Below, piece by piece: positions 25,701 to 35,300 of a DNA stretch of 64,000 nt. The translations under genes and the position numbers were made by a program. Location: the NCBI GenBank assembly GCA_011009095.1, contig VTPC01091063.1, positions 130,326 through 194,325 of the forward strand, in the 5' to 3' direction. Within the stretch, counting starts at the first letter, position 1. Each line of letters begins with the position of its first letter. The DNA comes from Ignelater luminosus. Taxonomy: Eukaryota > Arthropoda > Insecta > Coleoptera > Elateridae. The notes under the pieces are model-generated. The model had not been told where the DNA came from and did not search any database. It saw nothing but the letters and a program-made list of their open reading frames with translations.

Positions 25701-28700
25701 GGAGAGTGTAGTCTGAACTGCGTTTGTTATTAGCTTTTTGAGAATGTTAATGGAAAACGGAAACCGCATCCTTAAAAAACGAATAGCGCTGTAACTAGGC
25801 CGCAGGTCTGTCACACGATAAAAGCCAGCGTGTCGGCTTAGAGAGGACCCAACAGTGACTTCAGGCAGCCGCAAGTGTAACATGGCAGGGCCTATCTCGA
25901 TCCATGTTTGTTTTTAACACTCTTAAGAAGGGAAGGAAGAGCAAAGCCTGACCCTGTGCCTCTGTAGGTGGCCCGTGGAAAGGACTAACTTGATCAGTTC
26001 TTCAACATAGGGAATCCCAATCGTAAGCAACCACGCCAAAAGGTTTAAAGAAGAGGAGCGCTACGCTGTAGCACGATGTGATTACCCGACTGAAGTTGGT
26101 GTGCGACATAGGGATTATNNNNNNNNNNNNNNNNNNNNNNNNNNNNNNNNNNNNNNNNNNNNNNNNNNNNNNNNNNNNNNNNNNNNNNNNNNNNNNNNNN
26201 NNNNNNNNNNNNNNNNNNNNNNNNNNNNNNNNNNNNNNNNNNNNNNNNNNNNNNNNNNNNNNNNNNNNNNNNNNNNNNNNNNNNNNNNNNNNNNNNNNNN
26301 NNNNNNNNNNNNNNNNNNNNNNNNNNNNNNNNNNNNNNNNNNNNNNNNNNNNNNNNNNNNNNNNNNNNNNNNNNNNNNNNNNNNNNNNNNNNNNNNNNNN
26401 NNNNNNNNNNNNNNNNNNNNNNNNNNNNNNNNNNNNNNNNNNNNNNNNNNNNNNNNNNNNNNNNNNNNNNNNNNNNNNNNNNNNNNNNNNNNNNNNNNNN
26501 NNNNNNNNNNNNNNNNNNAAGTAATTTTCTTGTTATCCTTGATCTTGATGAGTTTGTCAAATGGATACCAACTGTTATACGCACGTCTTGATAATCCAGT
26601 AGTTTGTCTGTTTTTGTCTTCCAATATTTACTCAGTTTTAATTAAATTAACATCATTGTTTAAATGAAACGAAAATAATTCAAGCATCTCAAGATATCAA
26701 AAATCAATACCAAAGCATGGTCGAAATTTTTGTAGTGTTTACTGTTTTTGCAACTTTCTAACAAGTTAACAGAAAAATCTTTTGAGGATAAGCATTAAAC
26801 GACTAATTTAAACAAAATAGATTTAAATAAATACTGATCAAGCCATTAACATCAGCCAATACTCAAATTCAATTTTAAAATAAACCTTCACTGTCATAGT
26901 GTGTTACTGACCACGTGATTGTTAAAATTCCATAGATCTTTGCATGAAGTCTTATCTAGCACCTATTTACTTCTGACGCCTTTTTTGCGATTTTTCTCTT
27001 ATGTCCATGCGATAGAGATGAAGATGAATTCCAAACCACTAGAAACTACCTGAGCAACATGCATACATGATGTCACAGAATACACAGAACATTTTGGTTT
27101 CCTCTTTTCTGTTCTACAATTTTCATTTGTGTACACTGTCTAGCTCTCAACTAAAACTATCTTAACATGTTCTTATTAACGTCTTTTTTAGTTCATAGAT
27201 GAGTGCACAAGAATTTCTTTATATATCTGGATTGATAGAATTATGTTTTGCAACATGAAAACGTCAGCCAGTACCTTTTGAATTTAGTAATTAATGTAGA
27301 TCTGTTTCAGGTGGAAAAATTCAGTGGAGAAGCAGTGCAACTTGTAAAACTTAGAAATCCCTTAAATCAATCTGCAGAATACATAGGATCCTGGTGCAAT
27401 GAATCACAAGAATGGGCAGAAATTCCACCACAAGAACAAGAAAGGCTCAAACAGCGAGCTTCAGACGAAGAGTTCTGGATGTCATATGCAGACTTTATTA
27501 AAACATTTACACATCTAGAAGTGGTACATTTAGATAGTGATACAAGTCGAGACGAACCTAGCTTACATAGTAAATACATGTGGCAGATGAGATTGTTTCA
27601 AGGTAGCTGGCAAAAAGGCGTTACTGCTGGTGGATGCAGAAATAATCCTGATACGTTTCATATAAATCCGCAATTACATTTAATTTTAAGTGAAATGGAA
27701 GAAGTTATTGTATCGCTCAATCAACATAGCATTATGGAACCAAAAGTTATTGGATTCACAGCTTATTCATTACCAAAAAGTACTACGGAAATGTTAGGAC
27801 GTGCATTTTTCAAAAAGAATAAATCTTTAGTAAATTCTCAATATACGAACAGTCGACAAGTCAGTCATAGGTTTCAGTTAGAACAAGGAGGTTATTTGAT
27901 TTTGCCTACAACATTTGAACCTGGACAGGAATCAGGATTTACACTACGAGTATATTCAAACAAACCATTAAAATTGAAACTGTTAGATACAGCTCCATCT
28001 GTACTAAAGTCAGCTATTGTTAAGGCTCCTGCTGTGTTAGATGTTAAAAGCTTTAGCCAGTATGAAGCTGTATTTTTACAATTGGCAGATGAACATAGGA
28101 CAGTTAATGCGTTTGAACTGCAAGAATTGCTTGATGCATGCTTACCTAATGATTACATTAAGAGTTGTGCATCTATGGAAGTTTGTCGACAAGTAGTTTT
28201 GACTTTTGATGTAAGTATTATATTTGTAATTTGCTTGGTTCTTGTTTTTAATGTATCGAATGTATTTTGCAGACAACAGGAACAGGTAGATTGAAATTTA
28301 ATGATTTCAAAGATTTAATGTGTAGTCTCAAACATTGGCAAACAGCATTTAAGAATCACACAAAAGAGAAGACGGGAATCTTAAAAGCGGAACGTTTAAG
28401 AGATGCTATCTTAGAAGTAGGTTTTCAAATGAGCAGTGATGTTTTAGCAAATTTAATATTGAGATATATGCGAAAAGATGGAACATTGAGATTTGGAGAT
28501 TTTGTTTCGGCCATATTACATTTGACTGTTGCTTTCAGTAAGTCTAATAAAAACAAGTTAATGGTTTCTGATTTGATAAGTTTTTTATTTGTAGGTATAT
28601 TTGACTCGAAAGATCCATTACAGAATGGAAGCGTTAAACTTAGTTTAGCAGAGGTGGGTAGATTTGAATTTAATGTACATACATAAAAGCGGGTCTAATT

Positions 28701-28748
28701 TTAATATTTTTACTATTGCAGTGGCTCAAATCAGCTTTAACATGTTAG
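4513..28748 (+). CDS. CalpC: Calpain-family protein without catalytic Cys and His (CalpC-like pseudoprotease), 3' part
   Basis: Visible coding exons are 4513-4768, 22717-22975, 27311-28210, 28273-28537, 28595-28653 and 28722-28748. All have GT-AG borders and compatible phases and give about 587 C-terminal residues, ending at a stop at 28746-28748. In order they encode most of the cysteine-protease core, the calpain-type beta-sandwich (domain III) and a penta-EF-hand domain. The catalytic Cys of the GDCWLL motif is Arg (G-D-R-W-L-V-S), and the His position of GHAYS is Thr (G-T-N-Y-R); the Asn of RNP is kept. Calpains are Ca2+-dependent cytosolic proteases. Drosophila CalpC is described as lacking active-site residues, so orthology to CalpC is likely but inferred. 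The N-terminus is missing from the window. The gene is stretched by a 17.9-kb intron full of transposons and by a 4.3-kb intron holding an assembly gap. It could alternatively be a lineage-specific dead paralogue. Confidence 0.88.
6068..6636. repeat. Tandem direct duplication, 353 and 216 bp copies
   Basis: Copy 1 spans 6068-6420 and copy 2 spans 6421-6636. Both start GCTCATTTT(A/G)ATACCCGATCC and end in a TTAACTAGAA(G/C)TTTCTA-like run. Copy 1 has 136 extra bases at 6149-6284. The short run ATG precedes the junction in both places, so the size difference may come from a deletion in copy 2 between short homologies. No coding content was seen. Confidence 0.85.
7276..7325. repeat. 25-bp tandem duplication
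   Basis: Two adjacent 25-base units start TCTATTACCGTC and differ at three or so positions. There is no further copy and no coding sense. Confidence 0.7.
8930..9106. mobile_element. Solitary transposon-end relic
   Basis: The stretch ends in CTCACCCTGTATA, the typical outward end of insect mariner/Tc1-type repeats (reverse complement TACAGGGTGAG). No matching partner end or transposase was found nearby, so this is only a fragment. Confidence 0.35.
14235..15516 (+). mobile_element. Nearly complete mariner element, 1,282 bp
   Basis: The ends are 27-bp inverted repeats starting CGAGGGTTGCTAT and differing at one base. Each end is flanked by a TA dinucleotide (14233-14234 and 15517-15518), as expected for mariner target duplication. 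The length matches full mariners (about 1.3 kb). The element sits in the calpain intron in the same orientation as the gene. The good terminal match, complete length and single main lesion in the transposase suggest a fairly recent insertion. Confidence 0.95.
14406..15490 (+). pseudogene. Mariner transposase (DD34D type) broken by one frameshift
   Basis: The ATG at 14406 opens a frame starting M-E-L-T-R-E-H-F-R, with the paired helix-turn-helix region (D-E-A-P-S-Y-S-T-V-K-N-W-Y) and the first catalytic Asp in T-G-D-E-S-W-I-Y. The sequence switches frame at about 15099-15104. The new frame continues with the second Asp (H-H-D-N-A-S-S-H-T) and the third (S-P-D-L-A-P-N-D-F-F-L-F). There are 34 residues between the last two, which defines the DD34D mariner class. 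The frame ends at the TAG at 15488-15490, whose last base begins the 3' inverted repeat. Compared with family members, a few bases seem missing between the PLP-like block and the G-E-I-R-E-T block, so a short deletion is the likely cause. No functional transposase is predicted from this copy. Confidence 0.93.
15517..17473. other. CalpC: Calpain intron between two transposons
   Basis: AT-rich sequence with no recognised exon, RNA gene or repeat. A 71-codon open stretch at 15525-15740 has no recognisable content. Confidence 0.6.
17474..18959 (+). mobile_element. Mariner-like element with ~290-bp terminal inverted repeats
   Basis: The left end starts near CAGTGTGTCCGAAAAGTATG and the right end closes with the inverse of CAGGGTGTCTGAAAAATATG. 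The inverted similarity continues inward for about 290 bases on each side (17474-17765 against 18668-18959), including GGAATATCC and GTTTAGTTTTACATTACAGG runs. TA pairs flank both ends. The total length is about 1.49 kb. Long inverted ends of this size are unlike the 27-bp ends of the neighbouring mariner, so this is another family. The copy is old. Confidence 0.85.
17942..18650 (+). pseudogene. Remnant of a mariner/Tc1-superfamily transposase
   Basis: Read on the + strand with frame changes, the N-terminal part gives R-T-Q-E-E-V-Y-N-L-F-N and I-S-Q-S-T-V-S-K-L, the HTH region of insect mariner-like transposases. Near 18366-18400 it gives L-Q-Q-D-G-V-P-P-H-F, the second catalytic Asp block. 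Near 18445-18510 it gives S-P-L-(D)-F-F and G-H-L-K-R-K-L-Y, the block after the third acidic residue. Stops and frameshifts occur throughout. The family assignment rests on these motifs only. Confidence 0.75.
18960..20532. other. CalpC: Calpain intron, no gene recognised
   Basis: AT-rich up to about 19830, then more GC-rich from 19830 to 20530. The GC-rich part reads partly open in several frames on both strands (for example 20015-20278 and 20331-20588 on +) without a recognisable domain. It could be an old repeat body associated with the hairpin that follows. Confidence 0.45.
20533..20720. repeat. Long hairpin: inverted repeat with 84-bp arms
   Basis: Arm 1 (20533-20616) and arm 2 (20637-20720) are inverted copies separated by a 20-base loop. 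The inner 44 bp (20573-20616 against 20637-20680, starting GGATCAGATCAGTTGAGG) differ at three positions. The outer 40 bp are less similar but share GACTTTC(G/A)TATCCCC. Nothing indicates coding. It may be a foldback element end or the product of an inverted duplication. Confidence 0.9.
20737..20875 (+). pseudogene. Mariner transposase N-terminal relic
   Basis: The + strand reads I-E-S-H-Y-R-A-A-I-F-Y-D-F-K and, a little further on, L-Y-G-T-V-F-N-D-E-A-S. These align with L-T-R-E-H-F-R-A-I-I-F-H-N-F and L-N-T-L-Y-S-D-E-A-P of the mariner at 14406. A stop follows and no ends or catalytic part were found. The assignment is tentative because the match is short. Confidence 0.45.
20876..22716. other. 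CalpC: Calpain intron, last part
   Basis: AT-rich and without a recognised exon. A solitary TACAGGGTG transposon-end motif lies at about 22655, only about 60 bases before the acceptor of the exon at 22717. The acceptor is TTTACAG. Confidence 0.6.
22717..22975 (+). CDS. CalpC: Calpain exon: protease core with His-position substitution
   Basis: The exon begins after TTTACAG, and the donor GTAAGT starts at 22976. It encodes G-S-Y-E-A-L-K-Y-G, D-L-T-G-G-I-T-E and finally G-T-N-Y-R-L-Y-A-V-E-R. The first two blocks are standard calpain core sequence. The last corresponds to the usual G-H-A-Y-S block, so the catalytic His is replaced, by Thr in the simplest alignment. It joins in phase 0 to V-E-K-F-S-G at 27311. 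Confidence 0.9.
22976..24698. other. CalpC: Calpain 4.3-kb intron, first part
   Basis: No exon or element recognised. A (GAA)n microsatellite of about 28 bases lies at 23912-23939. Confidence 0.6.
24699..25008. mobile_element. Non-autonomous hAT element (MITE), 310 bp
   Basis: The left end is CAGTGATTCTCAACC and the right end is its exact inverse GGTTGAGAATCACTG, a classic hAT-type terminus. The flanking octamers ATTTAGGA (24691-24698) and GTTTGGGA (25009-25016) agree at six of eight bases, consistent with an old 8-bp target duplication. No coding capacity. Internal sequence next to the ends repeats the words GTGCCGC and GTGTACCG inverted. Confidence 0.85.
25440..26118. repeat. Degenerate tandem repeat array abutting the assembly gap
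   Basis: At least three copies of a unit start TTTAACGCTCTTAAGAAG or TTTTTAACACTCTTAAGAAG (at about 25458, 25634 and 25913). Each is followed by a CTGACCCTGTG-like word and a GTGGCCC(G/A)(T/C)G word, then a part ending in TTTTGAGAA in the first two. Spacing is about 175-280 bases. The array runs into 400 N bases, so its true length is unknown. Open frames here (25402-25883, - strand) are repeat artefacts. Confidence 0.75.
26119..26518. other. Assembly gap (400 N)
   Basis: Exactly 400 unknown bases, a size typical of a scaffold-gap estimate or placeholder. It follows a tandem repeat, so failure to assemble the repeat is a likely cause. It lies inside the calpain intron. Confidence 0.99.
26519..27310. 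other. CalpC: Calpain intron after the gap
   Basis: AT-rich sequence with no recognised feature, ending in the acceptor CTGTTTCAG before 27311. The frame of the next exon stays open leftward to 27248, but the splice site and family alignment place the exon start at 27311. Confidence 0.6.
27311..28748 (+). CDS. CalpC: Calpain C-terminal exons: RNP block, beta-sandwich, penta-EF-hand
   Basis: Exons 27311-28210, 28273-28537, 28595-28653 and 28722-28748 are separated by introns of 57-68 bases. The first begins V-E-K-F-S-G, keeps the R-N-P motif that carries the third triad residue, then W-M-S-Y-A-D-F, G-S-W-Q-K-G-V-T-A-G-G-C-R-N-N of domain III and P-G-Q-E-S-G-F-T-L-R-V-Y. The remaining exons give EF-hand-like helices. 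One loop, D-T-T-G-T-G-R-L-K-F, is nearly canonical; the others are degenerate. The protein ends W-L-K-S-A-L-T-C at a TAG. Confidence 0.92.
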
Positions 28749-28984
28749 CGTTGTGTACATTCTTTTAAACATTATGAACAGTTATTGTAAATATTAATGT
28801 TATAATATAGGTTATGTATTGTGTATATTACATAAATATATTTTTCTATTATAAATTTGTGTTTTAATAATTATAGATTCTTTAATGTTAAGTATGTAAT
28901 ACATACGACCACAAACTTCTGCCAACTTTCTCAATACTATCAGTCTCAGAAATAAAAACCTACAAATACAAATTTTTCTTACAG
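28749..28984. other. 3' flank of the calpain gene
   Basis: AT-rich probable 3' UTR. An AATAAA occurs at about 28951-28956; no closer perfect signal was seen. Confidence 0.4.
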
Positions 28985-30680
28985 GCAGTTTTCAGAACAT
29001 GATCTTCCTGCACTCTTTGAAGACGTACCGCTAGAAACTCGTCGACAGTTATGGTCAAAATATTTGCAAAAAGCTAGTTTATCACTTTCTAGGAAGGAGC
29101 TGCTCTAGAAGCTCAGAGTGTTTTCTTCAACCAACACCGAAGTAAGAAAGATGAAGATAGGGATAGAACGAAAGATAATTGAAACCGTGGCAGTTACTAT
29201 TCCTGTATTCACCTATACCACCAAGCAAGAACAGGAAACCCTTAGCACAATCTGTGTCGTCTAGGTGATTTGGATAGTTCGAATTCAAAATAAGTTCTCG
29301 ATTACCTACTTTTAAAGAGTCTTGTAAGATACCTACAAACAAACTGCAAGAAACTTCTGTAAAAATACAATATTCATATAAAAGATTATTCACATTTACT
29401 AAGCACATAAGAATGTTAGTTAAAATTCTGTATATCATGGATACTTTTCAACATATAATATTTGTTGTTTATCTTGGGGCATATTCGGGTTGTGACGTTT
29501 TGCAACAACTTATCAAAGGCTAGGAAGCAAACAGGTTCAGAAAATAAAATTTCAATAATGAAGAGCAGCAGGAGTTACAGCTATTGATATTTAGTTTATG
29601 TTCGGGAACCTCTTCAAAACTTAGGTTTAGAAAGTATGGGAGGGGAAAACTATGAACGAGATCAATTTCAAAGCAGACAAACAATTACTCAGTTCGGATG
29701 AAGAAACTTCACCTTAGAAGACGGTTACAAACTTTCGATATGTCAAGTTAGAATTTTAATTGTATACAGAACAATTCGCCACTAACTAAATTTATAAGAA
29801 AACAAATATGGCTAAAAGCTACTTTACAAATGTACTGTTGCCTTGCTGCTTCTAGAGTATAGATTGCTTCATTCATCAATCCATTGGAATTCTATTAAAA
29901 TTAGATCTTGCTCTATCCACTGTAATACATTTTTAGAGTAATTTCAACATATAACTAATTGTAAGATCAATTGCCATCATTGAATAGCAGATGTTGAAAT
30001 CCATAAAGTTAACTGTACTAACATGGAAATCCAAATGGAATAAATTTGTTGGTGGTAGGCGGGACATGCAGCACATGTAAATAGAAACATAAAAGGCAAA
30101 ATCAAGAAAACGAAGTTCTAGGCAATGGACGTGCATATTTACCAGAAACGCAAAAAGTATGAGTATTGGAAGTTGGCTTAAGATGACGTAAATTCACATG
30201 TCGTGTTTAGAGTGACAGAGTTACTCTTAATAAAACCCTTATTAAGAAAACCTTAAGATTTTTAAAACCTCAATCAACCAAAACTATAGGAGAATCTAAG
30301 ACTGCTTTGAAAGGCAAAAAACGACTTCTCGCAACTACTACAGATATAGTACAGTCCAAGACCACTATTGGTACATTACAGAAGGCAAGTCCTCAAATGA
30401 AAGATTCTATTGATCAATTCTCATCTTTGCCTAGAGCACACTATATTATTGGACCGCATGAGATCCCCTAGGAAAGCATCCAAAATTAGCTAGACCTCTA
30501 ACCAACAGCTAGCAAGCAGCACACTTCATATCACACGTGCAACAAAATAATAAAATGATCAAATAAAATAAAATAAACAAAAAAAACTCAAGCAAAATAA
30601 GTAAATAAACCAAAGAATCAAAGCAATAATAGAAGAAATCTTAAAACAAAAAAATTAAACAAAAGAAAAAAGAAATTCTA
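28985..30680 (+). pseudogene. Probable decayed retrocopy of an unidentified gene with A-rich tail
   Basis: Coding-like stretches on the + strand follow each other in changing frames. One at 28986-29108 includes F-S-E-H-D-L-P-A-L-F-E-D-V-P-L and ends in a stop. One at 29105-29182 has E-A-Q-S-V-F-F-N-Q-H. One at about 29603-29740 has D-Q-F-Q-S-R-Q-T-I-T-Q-F. One at 30292-30471 has K-A-S-P-Q-M-K-D-S-I-D-Q-F. All are interrupted by stops and frameshifts. From about 30540 to 30670 the sequence becomes strongly A-rich (AAATAAAATAAAATAAAC and similar). Broken coding sequence without introns plus an A-rich 3' end fits a processed pseudogene. I could not identify the parent protein. The first stretch could alternatively be a live terminal exon of an unrecognised gene. 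Confidence 0.45.
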
Positions 30681-32375
30681 CCAATAAGTTTTTTGTTCCT
30701 AACCAACGGAATTAAAACAAGTGCAAGTCTTCAAACAAAGCAACATCGGAGAATAACAGAAACTGCCCCCACTCTAATGCACATGCCACCAAGAGAACAG
30801 CTGACCTTGTAATGCCAACAATCCCGCTATCAAGTCTAGTATCAGCCGGCAGATATCTTGAATACATGATGACGTAATTGTCTAACTAGAAATTGTTTAC
30901 GAGCAGTTCAAGTGTTTTAAACATCCTGTTAACAATACAATAGCATCCTTTGTATTTTGAAAGCATACAGGCTCTTTCATTTATTATCATTTAGTCAACG
31001 AAGATTTACTAACCAGCATTGTTATTTGATTTTATCTAGCAATGTACCAATTGACAGGCAACGTTGGTCTACAGTAAAAAGGTAACTGAGCTTCTTATGA
31101 TTTTGTTCATGTGAGTTCGAGACATCGCAGCCTTACCAATGCATTACTATTACAAACAGGGCTGAGAAGTTCCATTTTTCAAAAAAGATTGTTACACTAC
31201 TGAACCATTGAGTAAAGGATCCTTTACTCAATGACTGAACTTCCAAGAATGTCAGTTTGAACATGAAACATGTTCTCAATTTTCAAAGCCTTCTGATATT
31301 TAAATGTTTTAATGTTATGCAAATGGATTTTTAGCCTCTGGTACAAAAGTTTGTAAATGAGTGCATATCTATCTCAAATTTCCACTATTGACAAGAGTTT
31401 GTAATGTTTTAGATTTCTTGCCCAAAATATATTTAGAAAAGATTTTTATCAATTTATTTATTTTTTTATGGTTGACTTGTTTCTGAAGAGCTCACTCAAA
31501 ACTTAATTACTCTTACTAATATACTTACCATGGAATGGAAACATGAAAATGAAGGTAGGTAATTAATTCTGTTCTCTCTGTCTATATGAGAAAGATATCA
31601 ATAAATCAACTGAAAGGATCGCTTACCAAAGAGAAAGAAACAATATGCAAATTAACAACCTAGAACAAAATATCATGCGGGAAGCTAGAGAAATCAGAAT
31701 AAATATGATTTACCAAGATTTATTCTGACTGTTATCCTTTTTTGTAATTCTTACTATTGGCTGGTAAGAAGCCTCTAAGATCCCTTAGTAAACTACGTAC
31801 TTTCAAAAGAATAAAACATAGTGACTTTCTTTCTTTGATGTGCGGTTTTGGTCTTCCATAACCAAACAAAGCCATCAATACTCCAAGTCATTTAGTATGT
31901 CTCTTTTTCGTCTTCTTCCCAATAGAAGGCATGAGCATTTTGTTTCTTCATCCAAATAGGCTTCTATGACTTGAATGTTACATATTTACTACTCAGACTA
32001 TAGAATCGTGTTCATCTTAGCGTGTTTTTACTTTATGTCAAAAAGATTTCTTTGACAAAGTTGTACTTTTTCGATAAGTTGAGATTTCTAGAAATGTTTT
32101 TGGCATAAGATGCAAACTATTTGATCAAACTTTTTTTAAAATTTCTTTCAATACTTATAATTAGTTCTAAGACCTATGTAATACTTGGCAACAAAGAAAA
32201 GTTAGCATACACTTTGCTAAAACTTTATTTTTACTCATTTTTATAAAGAAAACTGTATAATGTTTGATATAGTACATGTTATAGCATAAAATATTTTTTT
32301 ATATAAAACGAAATTTAAAATTTTGTTATACAAATACATTTCTCTTAGATTTATCACGATCAAATTTATTAAAAA
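30681..32375. other. Intergenic, no feature recognised
   Basis: AT-rich sequence between the putative retrocopy and the 3' end of the coiled-coil gene. A TTTATT at 32224-32229 is an AATAAA on the - strand and could be the polyadenylation signal of that gene. A short perfect inverted repeat (CATTGAGTAAAGGATCC and its inverse) sits near 31206-31233. Confidence 0.5.
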
Positions 32376-35300
32376 TCAAAATGGGCTTCCACAATCACAA
32401 GCTTCTATTCCTTCAGCAACTAATGCATCGTTAGTAAACACAGTAGTGTATGAGCTCTTTAAGAAATTAACATGCCCTTGCAGATTTCTTATACGCATTT
32501 GCGCATCTTCAAAGTTCTCATTCAAATTGTTTATCTGTGCTTGCATCTTCTGCCGTATATCATCTCTATCTTTTTGAGCTGCTCTAGCTTGAGCCCTACT
32601 CTGTGCTAACTGCCGTTCTAAATCTGCAATTTGGTTTTGCATCGATCTGCGCACGGTTTCACAACGATCCTTTGTTCTAGCAACTTGCCTTGCAGATTCT
32701 TCCCTGACTGTTTCAAGTTGAGAAACCAACTGTGCAATTTCGTGCAATTTTTCTTGTACTCTCTTTTCATTCTGTTCTGCAATTTCTTCCATGCGCGCAA
32801 GTTCTGTTTTAAGCCTGTCGTTATCTTCTGTAGATTCATTTAATTTGGCTTCTAATTCTTGTAGACGTTGGGTCATACAAGCCTTTTCATCTGCACCTAA
32901 TTGTTGATCACTGCGTACTCTTTCCATTTGATCAGCCATTGCCGCTGCCTTGAAATAGAAATCATGCAAATGATTTGATTCATTATTTAATCAAAAGAAG
33001 AATTTTACCTTATCTTTATATGCTTGAAGTTCATGAACAAGGGCCTCATTATTTCTTTCAGCTAGCAAATGCATTTGCTGAGCCTCTTGAAGTTTAATTT
33101 GTGTAGTTTTAAGGATATCAGGTAATGGTGTCAGTTCTTGAAGTTTCTCTTGGAATTGATTCTTGACCCTTTGAATTTCCAAATTGACTTGTTCACTAAT
33201 GCGGTTGTTTTCCATTTCCATCATGTCAATTTGCCTGCGTTGTTCTTCCACTTGTTGTTGAGCTTGAAGATACTATCGGAATATGATTTAATTATTAACT
33301 TTGAAATGTATGGAAGATTTATGTGATGGATACTTTATTTCGATAATCATCGAGCTGTGCTTGTTGATCTTGTATCAAAGCTCTTAACTCTTCAAGTTCA
33401 TCTTGAGCTTCTCTAAATCTCTGTTTAGCAACATTGAGTTGCTGCTCTTGCTCTATCAATTGTTCTTTTGATCCCATGTACTGAAATATTTTGTTTCGTA
33501 TACAAAGATAATTACAAATTTTGATGCCCTTTTTACCTTCGATTTATCAAGCTTATAATTTTTTATCTCCCTTTCATAGTCTTTCATTTTCTCTTCGGCA
33601 ACCTTTTTAGCTTCTTCAGCATCTTTGGTACTTTGCCTTAACTTTTCTGTATCAGCTCGAAGTCCGGCCACTTCTGTCAATTTTGCTTTGTAATCATCTT
33701 GCAATCTGTTATACTGTTCACGCAATTCTCTTAACTGCTGATCTGAAGATGGTCCACCCTATAGTTAAAGAGTTAAAATTGTGTTTCACTAGATATTGGT
33801 GCTTACCTTACGCATAAGTGGACTGCATGGTCCTGGACAAGGAGGCTAAAAAAGTATAAAATGACAGTATGCTCTTTTAAAAATTGATATGCCACACTAA
33901 CTTTAGGACAAAGTGGGGGTGCACATGGAGGAGCTCCACAAGGTGGTGGTGCGCATGGAGGTGGTGCACATGGTGGTGGTGGAGGACATAACATTCTTCT
34001 GTGCTGTTCTAAATGTTGTCTTTCTTTCTGCACGGCCACTAATTCGTTTTGCATGTTACGAACTTCAGTTTCCATTTCATTTAGTTGCTTTTCCTTTACA
34101 AAACAAATAAAATACTTTGATATCTTACTTTTAGACAATCAACACCTACCAATTGCTGAGTGGTTTCCGAATACTCCTGCAGACGTGATTCTACGTCAGC
34201 AGGACAAGGTGCCCGATTCTTTCCGCAAGGCATCTTTTTTTGTTGATGTTTCTTGCACGGTACTGGTGCTGGTTCTTGATATTCTTGATATTCTTGATAT
34301 TCTTCTTCCTACAATACAACTACAATGATTAGAAAAAACAGTTTTTGCATTTAAGTTTGAGACTTACTAATTTATTGCAAGGTGGGGGGCAAGACTAAAA
34401 ATATAAGGTTCATACGATTATTTTGGTGTTGATTGATCTAATTTAAACGAACCTCAATACGTTGGAGTTTTTCAGCCAATAATGTATTTTCCTTGCAAAC
34501 CATTCGCATCTCACCTTGAAGGCTGTTTAGTTTCCTTTGGAGGCTTTCGACGGTCTGATCCTTGTCAAGTAGATCCTCTTGTAATTTATATCTAAACAAA
34601 AATGTTCCAAGAATACATACACAAATAAAAAGTCTTGCTTGGAGTTGGTTTTGAAATCACTAAATTGTTACTAGTGCACTTGGTCAAACACTCTTAAAAG
34701 TTGTCATCTTACAAATTTTATTGAAAAATGGTTTTGATGTTGAAATGCCAAAAATTGATGTTCTTTACATTTTCTTTTTTTTAAATAGATCTTGCCACAG
34801 ACTTGATCTAATAAAGTTAGTTAAAAGGATCTGATTACCTTTTGCCTTCCAAGTCTGCGTTTTCAGCTGCTAACCTCTCTTGCATGTAATAACTTTCGCT
34901 TAGACGTTTTGCAAATTGTGGCATAACACTCTAAAACAATCTGAATTATTAGAAAAGAGTTAAAAATTGAAGGTTGTTGAAGATTGGAAGTAAATGACTT
35001 TTCTGATACTTAGGACAAAGATAAGTGAGTTCAGAGAAACAGAAAAGAGGATTTGAGAAGATGGCAAAAGTGTGTGTTCTCTAACCTGCATTATAAAGTG
35101 AATATTGTTGATTCTACACTTTTCTAAAATTACAAAAATAAAATTGCATTTAAAATATGTAAGCTGTCAAAAAGGACAAGAATCGAAAAACACAACTAGG
35201 AAAAACAATGGAAAGTCTTTGCAAATGTCCTTTTGCCTTCCTGAGTAAGTCTTGACTTGACTATGACTTTCTTGTCTTGAATTATCACCATTTGGTCATC

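Noticed and set aside
25402-25883. Two - strand open stretches
   Set aside because: Fall inside the tandem repeat; not maintained between repeat copies.
26045-26667. Four open frames of 148-188 codons
   Set aside because: Consist almost entirely of unknown residues translated from the N gap.
33913-34110. + strand open stretch rich in V, H and E
   Set aside because: Antisense shadow of the Cys-Ala-Pro-Pro repeat exon.
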